Assembly: GCA_000746765.1 (NCBI GenBank)
Contig: JOSY01000077.1
Location: 1-64,000, forward strand
Length of the DNA stretch: 64,000 nucleotides
Direction of reading: 5' to 3'
Source: Marine Group I thaumarchaeote SCGC AAA799-D11
GTDB taxonomy: Archaea > Thermoproteota > Nitrososphaeria > Nitrososphaerales > Nitrosopumilaceae
In this document: piece by piece, positions 43,511 to 50,026 of the stretch
Numbering within the stretch: position 1 is the stretch's first letter
Layout of the letters: each line of letters begins with the position of its first letter
Translations under genes and position numbers: made by a program
The notes under the pieces: model-generated
Seen by the model: the letters and a program-made list of their open reading frames with translations, nothing else
What the model was told of the DNA's origin: nothing
Database searches by the model: none

Positions 43511-43681
43511 TTGAAATTAATTATAATTCTCTCTATAATGATACTATTCTTAATTCCTACAGGAATCTGGATTTTTGCGGGAGTATTTTGTGTATTGCTC
43601 TACTACACATATAGAAAACAAATCCATAAGAAATTCAAACAAAATGAATATGATGAATCAACAATAGAAGAAATGAGATAG
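43511..43681 (+). CDS. 56-residue two-helix membrane protein
   Basis: Begins with TTG immediately after the stop of the previous gene. The sequence KLIIILSIMILFLIPTGIWIFAGVFCVLLYYTYRK forms one long or two short membrane helices. A charged tail (KKFKQNEYDESTIEEMR) would be cytoplasmic. No family recognised. Zero spacing to the preceding gene suggests coupled translation. Confidence 0.5.
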   Translation: MKLIIILSIMILFLIPTGIWIFAGVFCVLLYYTYRKQIHKKFKQNEYDESTIEEMR

Positions 43682-43917
43682 TTTAGGCATCAAAGAATTA
43701 TATGAATTTTAAAGCTAAGATTTTACTAATTTCATTTCTCAAAAATACTCCTTTTTATGCCTAATTCGGGGAGTTCACATGAAAAAACAAAATCTACTAT
43801 AGAAAAAATAACTTAGGAATAACCATGCAAATTTCCACGAGCATATGAAACTGATAACTATTAACCAAATCTACATATGGGAAATTAAAAATTTCTTGTA
43901 AAATGAATTATAATTCT

Positions 43918-44412
43918 TCATTCTGTTTCTTGCATGCCATTTCTATTCATACCATCTTTATACATAACAATTTGTTCTCCACAGTGTAATTCTTTTGTAA
44001 GTTTTCCATATCCCGAAGTCATTTTTTCCAAATATCTTTCAGTTGTTACAGGTGATAGATCTATGTATTCTGCTCCTGAATACTTTAGATCTTTCCATCT
44101 TAGTTTTTTTTGTTCATCTAGGTGATCATAAACAAAATTGTAGAATTTTGCTTGTCTTTCTCTACTAATTGAAATAGCTGTTTCTTTCTCTGTTTTCACA
44201 CACAGGTCATTATGTTCATTTGACTTGTTTTTGAAATTGACACATGACCTACAAAGTAATTGTAAGTTTTCTATTGCAGTATTCTTGTTATTGTTATCTT
44301 TACGATTAAGAACTAGAGTAGCTTTGTCAGGTAATACACCACAACATTGACAATATTCTCCATATTTTGTTATTAACATTTGACGTTTTTTTCTTGTAGT
44401 ATATCCGTTCAT
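43918..44412 (-). CDS. HNH-like zinc protein with degenerate active site
   Basis: 164 residues. The N-terminal half matches the HNH endonuclease scaffold with CQCC (about residue 21-24) and LCRSC (about 53-57) holding zinc around NRKDNNNKNTAIENLQLL. The catalytic histidines expected in the DH and CH positions are replaced (NRK and CVNF), so cleavage activity is doubtful. The C-terminal half is a new domain (ERQAKFYNFVYDHLDEQKKLRWKDLK...). Third gene of a minus-strand unit, 3 nt after the preceding stop. It might be a DNA-binding or regulatory remnant of a homing or restriction nuclease. Confidence 0.65.
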   Translation of the reverse strand: MNGYTTRKKRQMLITKYGEYCQCCGVLPDKATLVLNRKDNNNKNTAIENLQLLCRSCVNFKNKSNEHNDLCVKTEKETAISISRERQAKFYNFVYDHLDEQKKLRWKDLKYSGAEYIDLSPVTTERYLEKMTSGYGKLTKELHCGEQIVMYKDGMNRNGMQETE

Positions 44413-44415
44413 AAC

Positions 44416-44589
44416 TCACACTTTAGCTCCCGACCTTATGACCTGACTCTGAAGACATAATCTACCTTGATCATCAATTATAATTCTAAAAACTGGTAAT
44501 CCGCCAAAAAGATTGATCCATTCTTTATCCAATGAGACTATCAAAAAATCATTAAACAGATTTGCTTGAACACTTCCTAACTCTTTCAC
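44416..44589 (-). CDS. 57-residue protein, unknown function
   Basis: Starts with GTG whose first four bases overlap the upstream stop (GTGA). Sequence KELGSVQANLFNDFLIVSLDKEWINLFGGLPVFRIIIDDQGRLCLQS is beta-rich and faintly like a swapped-hairpin (AbrB-type) or plasmid-maintenance fold, but I do not assign it. Middle gene between an RHH protein and the HNH-like gene. Confidence 0.5.
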   Translation of the reverse strand: MKELGSVQANLFNDFLIVSLDKEWINLFGGLPVFRIIIDDQGRLCLQSQVIRSGAKV

Positions 44590-44741
44590 GTTCTATCACT
44601 CCAAAATTGATCACATATGTCTGAATGTTTTAACAGAGAAGAAATTACTGAATCAAAAGAATCCCCGATGTTGCCTAACTTTTGCAGTTGAAGTTTTGTC
44701 TTTTTGCTGACAACAATTGTTGTTTTTTGGGAATTTTTCAT
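44586..44741 (-). CDS. RHH-like antitoxin-type protein
   Basis: 51 residues. QKTTIVVSKKTKLQLQKLGNIGDSFDSVISSLL matches the small ribbon-helix-helix proteins of the CopG/VapB style (strand TTIVVS, helix, GDSFDSVI turn, helix). It leads a three-gene minus-strand unit. It may pair with the downstream 57-residue protein as a regulator. Three related AT-rich repeat motifs lie just upstream. Confidence 0.65.
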   Translation of the reverse strand: MKNSQKTTIVVSKKTKLQLQKLGNIGDSFDSVISSLLKHSDICDQFWSDRT

Positions 44742-44784
44742 CTCATATGTACCGATACTACATCAATTATTTAATTGTTTACAA

Positions 44785-44871
44785 TTTTTACAAGATTTAT
44801 AATTCTTTTTTGTAATTTTTTATGTAAAATAAGAGATTTATAATACTTTTTACAAGATTTATAATTCTTTT
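44785..44871. repeat. Two identical 25-mers, period 62, plus partial third
   Basis: Positions 44785-44809 and 44847-44871 are identical 25-mers containing TACAAGATTTATAATTC. A further AGATTTATAATACTTTT at 44834-44850 differs by one base from the matching part. They sit in the promoter region of the RHH gene, so operators or iterons are possible. Confidence 0.65.
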
Positions 44872-44923
44872 AGGTATAGAAAATTGTGCATATAATTTGG
44901 GTTATGTCAAAAATTGAAAAAAT

Positions 44924-45067
44924 CTACTTTTTCTTTTTGTATGTCTTGACTAGATGTTCAATTACATCATCCATACTAGTAAACTCCCCAGATTTTGCTT
45001 GGATTTCTCCTTGAATCTTTAGCATTTCTTTGTGGGATTCATCTGAGATTCTTAGTGTCTTTACCAT
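44924..45067 (-). CDS. RHH-like DNA-binding protein (CopG-type)
   Basis: 47 residues: MVKTLRISDESHKEMLKIQGEIQ, then SGEFTSMDDVIEHLVKTY and a lysine tail. The strand KTLRIS followed by two helices is the usual small ribbon-helix-helix repressor. Directly upstream (45073-45093) is a GTATA-based dyad that resembles the one before the integrase. It is a candidate repressor of itself and possibly of the recombinase. Confidence 0.68.
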   Translation of the reverse strand: MVKTLRISDESHKEMLKIQGEIQAKSGEFTSMDDVIEHLVKTYKKKK

Positions 45068-45072
45068 GATGT

Positions 45073-45093
45073 GTATAATGTATACGTTGTATA
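45073..45093. promoter_or_regulatory. GTATA-N3-TATAC-N3-GTATA operator-like site
   Basis: Three half-sites form two overlapping 5-3-5 palindromes (45073-45085 and 45081-45093), 6 nt upstream of the RHH gene start. Half-sites and 3-nt spacers match the 6-3-6 dyad at 29027-29041. Confidence 0.5.
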
Positions 45094-45159
45094 TAGGTCT
45101 AAATTATGTAAAAATCATATCAGATAATGTTTTAAAATACAATAAAAATGACAAATTAG

Positions 45160-46080
45160 TTGATTACGATATTAAGAAGATATTACAAATGCAATTTCTT
45201 AGATCCTAATACATTTGAAGTAGAGCTTGAGATAACCGTTAGAATTACTGATAGTCCAAAATACATACTACTTCCATCTGGTAGTTATAGAGGAGATCTT
45301 GAAGTTACAGATTCTTCAGGAAGAAAACTTGTAATCATGTCTGACAAGGGATATGAGCAACTTGAATCATTTTCTATGAAGCAAATCAATGAAAAATACA
45401 TAGAAAAATTAGGTGACAATCTACTGATTAAACAAAAAAATGAGTTACTAAAAAATCACAGAGTAATTGCAATAATGTTGCCTAGGACAGAGGAAGAATA
45501 CTATGATACAATCAAGATGAAATGGGTGACAGAACTTGAAAATAAAAAATACCACTTTTTAAATGAATATATGGAAATCCCACTATATTTCCACAGATAC
45601 GGTGTACTTGATACAAATCTAGCATCAATTTATCTTTCAATAAAAACTACTGAAAAATACGTAATAAGACAAAATCTTGATTTTTTTGACATTATTTCAA
45701 AAACCAAAAAATCGCATAAAGTAATCCTGAATGAAGATAATCATAAAATATACAGATTAGATGAAACAGAGAAGGTAGAACTCATCAAAACTGCTGTTCA
45801 GATAACTATACCTGAAACTAAGGAAACATGGGCTAGAACTGCATTTGTTTCATCTTTACTGGTTTCCTCATTTTTAGTAGTTTTAGCATATTTCAATGGC
45901 AAATTCCCAGTTTATTCTTTTGAAATCCTGTCCGCTTTGATTGCATTCATTATTGGTCAGAAAATCTTCCTCTTTCAGGATCTTCATTTGATGGGTAGGT
46001 GGAATACTGCATTAATGGGTGCTGGTGCTTGGTGTGCCCTTCTGATCCTGACTGTAGTGATTCTGCAAAAACCAGCCTAA
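45160..46080 (+). CDS. Hypothetical protein with C-terminal membrane segments
   Basis: 306 residues. A soluble, beta-rich N-terminal part of about 220 residues (EVELEITVRITDSPKYILLPSGSYRGDLEVTDSSGRKL...) precedes three hydrophobic segments at about 228-246, 250-268 and 283-302. The start is TTG at 45160; an ATG 12 nt upstream meets a stop. The family is not recognised. It could belong to the accessory island (the RHH gene is adjacent and divergent) or to the backbone. Confidence 0.6.
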   Translation: MITILRRYYKCNFLDPNTFEVELEITVRITDSPKYILLPSGSYRGDLEVTDSSGRKLVIMSDKGYEQLESFSMKQINEKYIEKLGDNLLIKQKNELLKNHRVIAIMLPRTEEEYYDTIKMKWVTELENKKYHFLNEYMEIPLYFHRYGVLDTNLASIYLSIKTTEKYVIRQNLDFFDIISKTKKSHKVILNEDNHKIYRLDETEKVELIKTAVQITIPETKETWARTAFVSSLLVSSFLVVLAYFNGKFPVYSFEILSALIAFIIGQKIFLFQDLHLMGRWNTALMGAGAWCALLILTVVILQKPA

Positions 46081-46123
46081 TCCTAATGGTAAAACTTAAA
46101 GATCTTCATATTGTAATACAACC

Positions 46124-46228
46124 ATGGCTCAAAAAGAAAGAACAATAGATGATATTTTCAATGAATCCTTGCCTAGCGAATCACTTTTTGCTACCGCAAA
46201 TAAGGATTACAAGCCTGAAGAAAACTAA
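46124..46228 (+). CDS. 34-residue possible small protein
   Basis: MAQKERTIDDIFNESLPSESLFATANKDYKPEEN is hydrophilic, with a clear ATG and a TATTGTAATA-like element about 15 nt upstream. No homology recognised. It may be a true small protein or chance. Confidence 0.35.
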   Translation: MAQKERTIDDIFNESLPSESLFATANKDYKPEEN

Positions 46229-46244
46229 CTCCTTTTTTTGAGTT

Positions 46245-46268
46245 TAGATATACTATATTCTATATCTA
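46245..46268. promoter_or_regulatory. 8-8-8 inverted repeat upstream of cupredoxin-like gene
   Basis: TAGATATA (46245-46252) and TATATCTA (46261-46268) are exact complements around an 8-nt centre, about 50 nt before the GTG at 46317. It is either an operator or a terminator of the preceding small ORF. Confidence 0.4.
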
Positions 46269-46316
46269 AAATAATTTAGTAGCAAATTATAAACCAAATT
46301 AGAGAACAAATCTATT

Positions 46317-47219
46317 GTGAAGTTAGCAATATTATTACTAACATTATTTGTGATTTCCTCAGGATATCTATTTCATGAATCATTTGCAGAAGTTTCTGAA
46401 AATCAAGCATTTCTTTTAGAAGGTTCTGGCTTTGCTGTAACTGAGGAACAAATCAAATTTACAGAAATTGATCTTGGTTTGTCCTCTCAAAACCAACGTG
46501 GTAGTACCATTAACTTTGTAATAGAAGACGGATTTGTTACATTAGATGATGAGGAATTTATTATTTCAGAATTAGAAGGAAAATTTTTGCGCGAGGGTCG
46601 CTATATTAGAATTAATGGAAATATAGAAAGTTCTAGTGGAGTTGATACAACAATTAGCTTCTTTGGAAGACTAGTTGCAGAAAGTAAAGATGCAGCAGTG
46701 TATGGTTTTACTGGTAGAATCACAACACCAGATAATACTTACAAAATTATCTACACAACAAAATTATCTACACTATCAAAAATTGATACTATGTTAACAA
46801 CAGAAGAACCGAAAGATCTCACAATCCGTATTCTTAAAGGTGCTTCTTTACAAGGAGGCGCTGAAACCTATATTGGATTATCTACTAGCGGTTCAGACTC
46901 AACAAGATTAGGGTATTTTTCCAAGGATAGGATCTCAATTGAACCAGGCACATCTATTACAATTGTAAATAATGATTTAGTTTCTCATAGTATTCTTAGT
47001 GGAAAAGAAAACTATGGTGACAGACATGATCCATTTGACCCTGATGGAAGAATTTCAACTGGAGATATTACCCCTGGTGATTCTACTAACATAACTTTTG
47101 ATGAAGCAGGATTTTACAGATTGTATGATCCTGATTACCCATGGATGAAAATTATAGCATATGTATTCCCTAGTTCTGATACTCTAGTTCTTGGGCAAGG
47201 ACAAAATCTAGGAAACTAG
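46317..47219 (+). CDS. Secreted protein with C-terminal cupredoxin-like domain
   Basis: 300 residues starting at GTG 46317. A signal peptide (KLAILLLTLFVISSGYLFHESFAE) probably ends after residue 24. The C-terminal 110 residues look like a plastocyanin-type fold: SIEPGTSITIVNNDLVSHSILSG, DRHDPFDPDGRISTGDITPGDSTNITFDEAGFYRLYDPDYPWMKIIAYV. Candidate copper ligands are His in VSHS and Met in PWMK, but the usual Cys near FYRLYDP is absent. It may be a structural or type-2-like site. Thaumarchaeota are rich in secreted cupredoxins, which fits. Confidence 0.7.
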   Translation: MKLAILLLTLFVISSGYLFHESFAEVSENQAFLLEGSGFAVTEEQIKFTEIDLGLSSQNQRGSTINFVIEDGFVTLDDEEFIISELEGKFLREGRYIRINGNIESSSGVDTTISFFGRLVAESKDAAVYGFTGRITTPDNTYKIIYTTKLSTLSKIDTMLTTEEPKDLTIRILKGASLQGGAETYIGLSTSGSDSTRLGYFSKDRISIEPGTSITIVNNDLVSHSILSGKENYGDRHDPFDPDGRISTGDITPGDSTNITFDEAGFYRLYDPDYPWMKIIAYVFPSSDTLVLGQGQNLGN

Positions 47220-47932
47220 TTCTCCCATTGCCATCTATAATTCATGTAAGAGTCTAGACTTGTTTGGTTAAACACCATAACAGATAAATCTGAAAATTCT
47301 TTTCCTTCCAAATCTTTTACAGTTCCTTCAAAATTTGTTTCATTTTCAGTGGTTATGGCTTCAAAGACATGCACTTTAATTTTTTCAGTGCTAAAACCGT
47401 TTTTACGAAGGTAAATTGCAATTTCTGATGGCATAAAATGCTTGTCTGGCTGTTTTGGCCACGGTCTTGGAACTAGAACAACACTAAACCCATCAATCAA
47501 TGCCTTTTGTAATTCTAGTTTTTTGTCTTCAATTGGAGTTGTTACATGCATTGTAATTACCTTGGATTTGTCAAGTGGTACTTGTGCTCTTGATGCTGCA
47601 ACTTGTATTGAACTAATCCCTGGAACAATTTCTACCTCACCAAAAATTTCTATTAATCTGTCAACAACTTCTGATTCTGAAAAATTCACATCTCCAGTAA
47701 ATGGAATTACTAGAGTTTTATCCCCTAATCTTGGTAGAACCTCTTGATAAGATTCCTCTTGGTTATTCATAGTAATTTCATGAATTTCTTTTCCTTCAAG
47801 AAGACGTTCAATTGTTTTTAGAGTGTATTTGTAACCAATTACAATATCGCAATTTTGAACTATCTCTCTAACAATTTCTGTTACATATTTTGGTGAACCT
47901 GGACCTACACCTACAGCGAAAACTTTTCCCAA
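47216..47932 (-). CDS. cbiE: Cobalt-precorrin-7 C5-methyltransferase (CbiE-like)
   Basis: SAM-dependent methyltransferase of the cobalamin pathway. The tetrapyrrole methylase fold shows VGVGPGSPKYVT at the N terminus, VIPFTGDVNFSES (residues about 75-87) and VPGISSIQVAASRAQVP (about 103-119). The sequence fits the C5 enzyme better than other precorrin methylases. Length 238. No other corrin gene is nearby. It abuts the cupredoxin gene (4-nt convergent overlap). Confidence 0.82.
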   Translation of the reverse strand: MGKVFAVGVGPGSPKYVTEIVREIVQNCDIVIGYKYTLKTIERLLEGKEIHEITMNNQEESYQEVLPRLGDKTLVIPFTGDVNFSESEVVDRLIEIFGEVEIVPGISSIQVAASRAQVPLDKSKVITMHVTTPIEDKKLELQKALIDGFSVVLVPRPWPKQPDKHFMPSEIAIYLRKNGFSTEKIKVHVFEAITTENETNFEGTVKDLEGKEFSDLSVMVFNQTSLDSYMNYRWQWEN

Positions 47933-47934
47933 TT

Positions 47935-48222
47935 TTACTTTGTAAATTTCTGTCTGTCTTTAATATATTGCACAAATGGCGCCCAATCCACTTTCATGTA
48001 TTTTGTAGGCTCTTTAGCTGGATATTTTACCCAATCTTGAGCAATAGAATACTGAAATTTCTCTTTTTTCCCATCTTTTTCATATTCTAATTGCAAAACA
48101 CTTCCCCAAGTCTTTTCCTCAAAACCAATCTCGGAAATATCATCAAATGACAATTCTGTATTTCTCTTGTCTTCTACATCATTCATTAAATCTTCTTCAT
48201 CATACCCATCATGACGTATCAT
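47935..48222 (-). CDS. C-terminal part of a split PH-like domain protein
   Basis: 95-residue reading frame MIRHDGYDEEDLMNDVEDKRNTELSFDDISEIGFEEKTWGSVLQLEY.... Its strands (ELSFDDISEIGF, SVLQLEYEKDGKKEKFQYSIA) look like the second half of a bacterial-type PH domain, ending in a helix (PFVQYIKDRQKF). The first half is in another frame in the neighbouring ORF. See the frameshift finding. Confidence 0.55.
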   Translation of the reverse strand: MIRHDGYDEEDLMNDVEDKRNTELSFDDISEIGFEEKTWGSVLQLEYEKDGKKEKFQYSIAQDWVKYPAKEPTKYMKVDWAPFVQYIKDRQKFTK

Positions 48223-48427
48223 GGTATTTTTTTGATCTGATAAAATTAATTACCTGTCTCTGAGTAATTGCTTTCCACCATTTCATTTTAGCCTCAGTCT
48301 TATGAATAAACATCAAATGTTTGTCAGTTAAAACCAACATTCCTTCTTTTCCTCCTATTGAAAGAAATTTTTTTGATTCTCTCCATATTGAAACAATATG
48401 TGCCTGAATCTTTTCATCAGGTTGCAT
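48209..48427 (-). CDS. N-terminal part of a split PH-like domain protein
   Basis: 72-residue frame MQPDEKIQAHIVSIWRESKK..GKEGMLVLTDKHLMFIHKTEAKMKWWKAI.... The motif VLTDKHLMFIHK is the beginning of PH-like (GRAM/bPH) domains. It ends in the altered residues KKYHDTS shortly after a run of seven A, where the frame is lost. Removing one A would continue directly into the downstream frame (SKNTMIRHDG). Confidence 0.55.
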   Translation of the reverse strand: MQPDEKIQAHIVSIWRESKKFLSIGGKEGMLVLTDKHLMFIHKTEAKMKWWKAITQRQVINFIRSKKYHDTS

Positions 48428-48499
48428 ATCGATAATCTATCTGACTTTGTTAAAAACTAATACAATTGGCTTTTAAGTGAGATTTATTGCAGAAAAATA

Positions 48500-50026
48500 T
48501 TGAAGACAATATTTCTTGCAATCATATTTTCATTATTGTTTATAGGAATTGTGAATCAAGCAACTGCTCAAACTGTTGAATTCAATCCAGTTAAGGTAAT
48601 GGAACCTGTAGTGATTTTTGAAACTAATTTAGGAAATATTGCAATTGGTTTTTTCCCTAACGATGCACCAGAACATGTTGAAAATTTCCTGAAATTATCA
48701 ACTTCAGGATTTTATGAAGGAACATTATTTCATAGAATAATTCCTGGATTTATGATTCAAGGCGGTGATCCAAATACCATAGATGGTGATCCAAATACAT
48801 GGGGTACTGGGGGTCCTGATGGAAGATTAGAAGCAGAATTTAACGACATCAAACATAATCGTGGGATTGTCTCAATGGCAAGATCGGCTGACCCAAACAG
48901 TGCTGGTTCTCAATTCTTTATTGTGCATCAAGATTCCAATTTCCTTGATGAGCAATATACAGTATTTGGAAGATTAGTAACTGAAGAAAGTTTTGAAACA
49001 CTTGATAAAATTGCATCAGTATCTACTGGAAGTAGAGACGAACCCCTAAAACCTGAACAAGTTAGAATTACAAAAATTACAATCATAAGTGAATCTGAAA
49101 TTCCTGATTTGCTTGAGTTACACGAACCTGAGAGAATTCAAACAAATGTAGAACCCCCTACTGGAAACCAATTGTTTGAAAGTGATGAACTTGATATTGC
49201 ATTTAGTGTACCTGCGGGTTGGCTCTTACAACAACCTGAGAAAGTCCAAGAAAATTCTCCTGATGTTGTAGCAGTTGGACCAAAGGTTGGCGTAATGAAT
49301 CCTGTCATTTCACTTACCATACATCCAACAAATGGAAAAACTATTGATGATATAATTTCTGAAAAATCTGAAGAACTAAAACAAGTGATAGAATCAGGAC
49401 AATTGAATATAATTTCTCAAGAACAAATCACTATCAATGGAAGAGACGCCTATGTTACTAATGCACATGGGCTTTTTTTGGCTAATGGTCAAGATTATAA
49501 TGTACAATTCAAAGACGTGGTAATTCACAGTGAAGATAATTATTACAATTTTTCATATAGTAATGGAGTAGATAATTTTGATTCTCAATTAGAAAGATTT
49601 GATGAAACACTTGGTTCTTTTAAAAAATTATCTGAAGACTCTACTACTGAGGAAACCGGTGGGTGTTTAATTGCAACTGCAACATTTGGTTCTGAACTTG
49701 CACCTCAAGTGCAACAACTAAGAGAATTAAGAGATAACACCATTCTTACAACAGAGTCTGGAACTGCATTTATGAGTGGATTCAACCAATTGTACTATTC
49801 ATTCTCTCCAACCATAGCTGATTTAGAACGTGAATCTCCATTATTCAAAGAAATTGTTAAACTGACAATTACTCCAATGTTGTCTACACTTTCAATTCTA
49901 AATTATGCTGAAATCAATTCTGAGCAAGAAATGATTACTTATGGAGTTGGAATTATTCTAATGAATGTTGGAATGTATTTTGCAGCACCAGCCATTATCA
50001 TCTATAAAATTAGAAAACTAAACTAG
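48500..50026 (+). CDS. Secreted multidomain cyclophilin with CFI-box C terminus
   Basis: 508 residues from TTG 48500. A signal peptide (KTIFLAIIFSLLFIGIVNQATA) precedes a cyclophilin-type peptidyl-prolyl isomerase (about residues 32-195). It contains FETNLGNIAIGFFPNDAPEHVENFLKL, FHRIIPGFMIQGGDP and ARSADPNSAGSQFFIVHQD. A second domain of about 160 residues resembles PsbP/Mog1-like folds (FSVPAGWLLQQP ...). The C terminus has GCLIATATFGSELAPQVQQLRELRDN, the thaumarchaeal CFI-box type element, then a membrane helix near 480-500. Probably an extracytoplasmic, membrane-anchored folding factor. Confidence 0.85.
   Translation: MKTIFLAIIFSLLFIGIVNQATAQTVEFNPVKVMEPVVIFETNLGNIAIGFFPNDAPEHVENFLKLSTSGFYEGTLFHRIIPGFMIQGGDPNTIDGDPNTWGTGGPDGRLEAEFNDIKHNRGIVSMARSADPNSAGSQFFIVHQDSNFLDEQYTVFGRLVTEESFETLDKIASVSTGSRDEPLKPEQVRITKITIISESEIPDLLELHEPERIQTNVEPPTGNQLFESDELDIAFSVPAGWLLQQPEKVQENSPDVVAVGPKVGVMNPVISLTIHPTNGKTIDDIISEKSEELKQVIESGQLNIISQEQITINGRDAYVTNAHGLFLANGQDYNVQFKDVVIHSEDNYYNFSYSNGVDNFDSQLERFDETLGSFKKLSEDSTTEETGGCLIATATFGSELAPQVQQLRELRDNTILTTESGTAFMSGFNQLYYSFSPTIADLERESPLFKEIVKLTITPMLSTLSILNYAEINSEQEMITYGVGIILMNVGMYFAAPAIIIYKIRKLN

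Noticed and set aside
43682-43917. Small ORF starting near 43757
   Set aside because: Only 19 codons and no ribosome-binding site or conservation evidence; I see no gene in this 236-nt spacer.
29000-45100. CRISPR array near the CARF and Cas4-like genes
   Set aside because: No regularly spaced repeats of 20-40 nt are visible; the repeats found are palindromes or two-copy elements.
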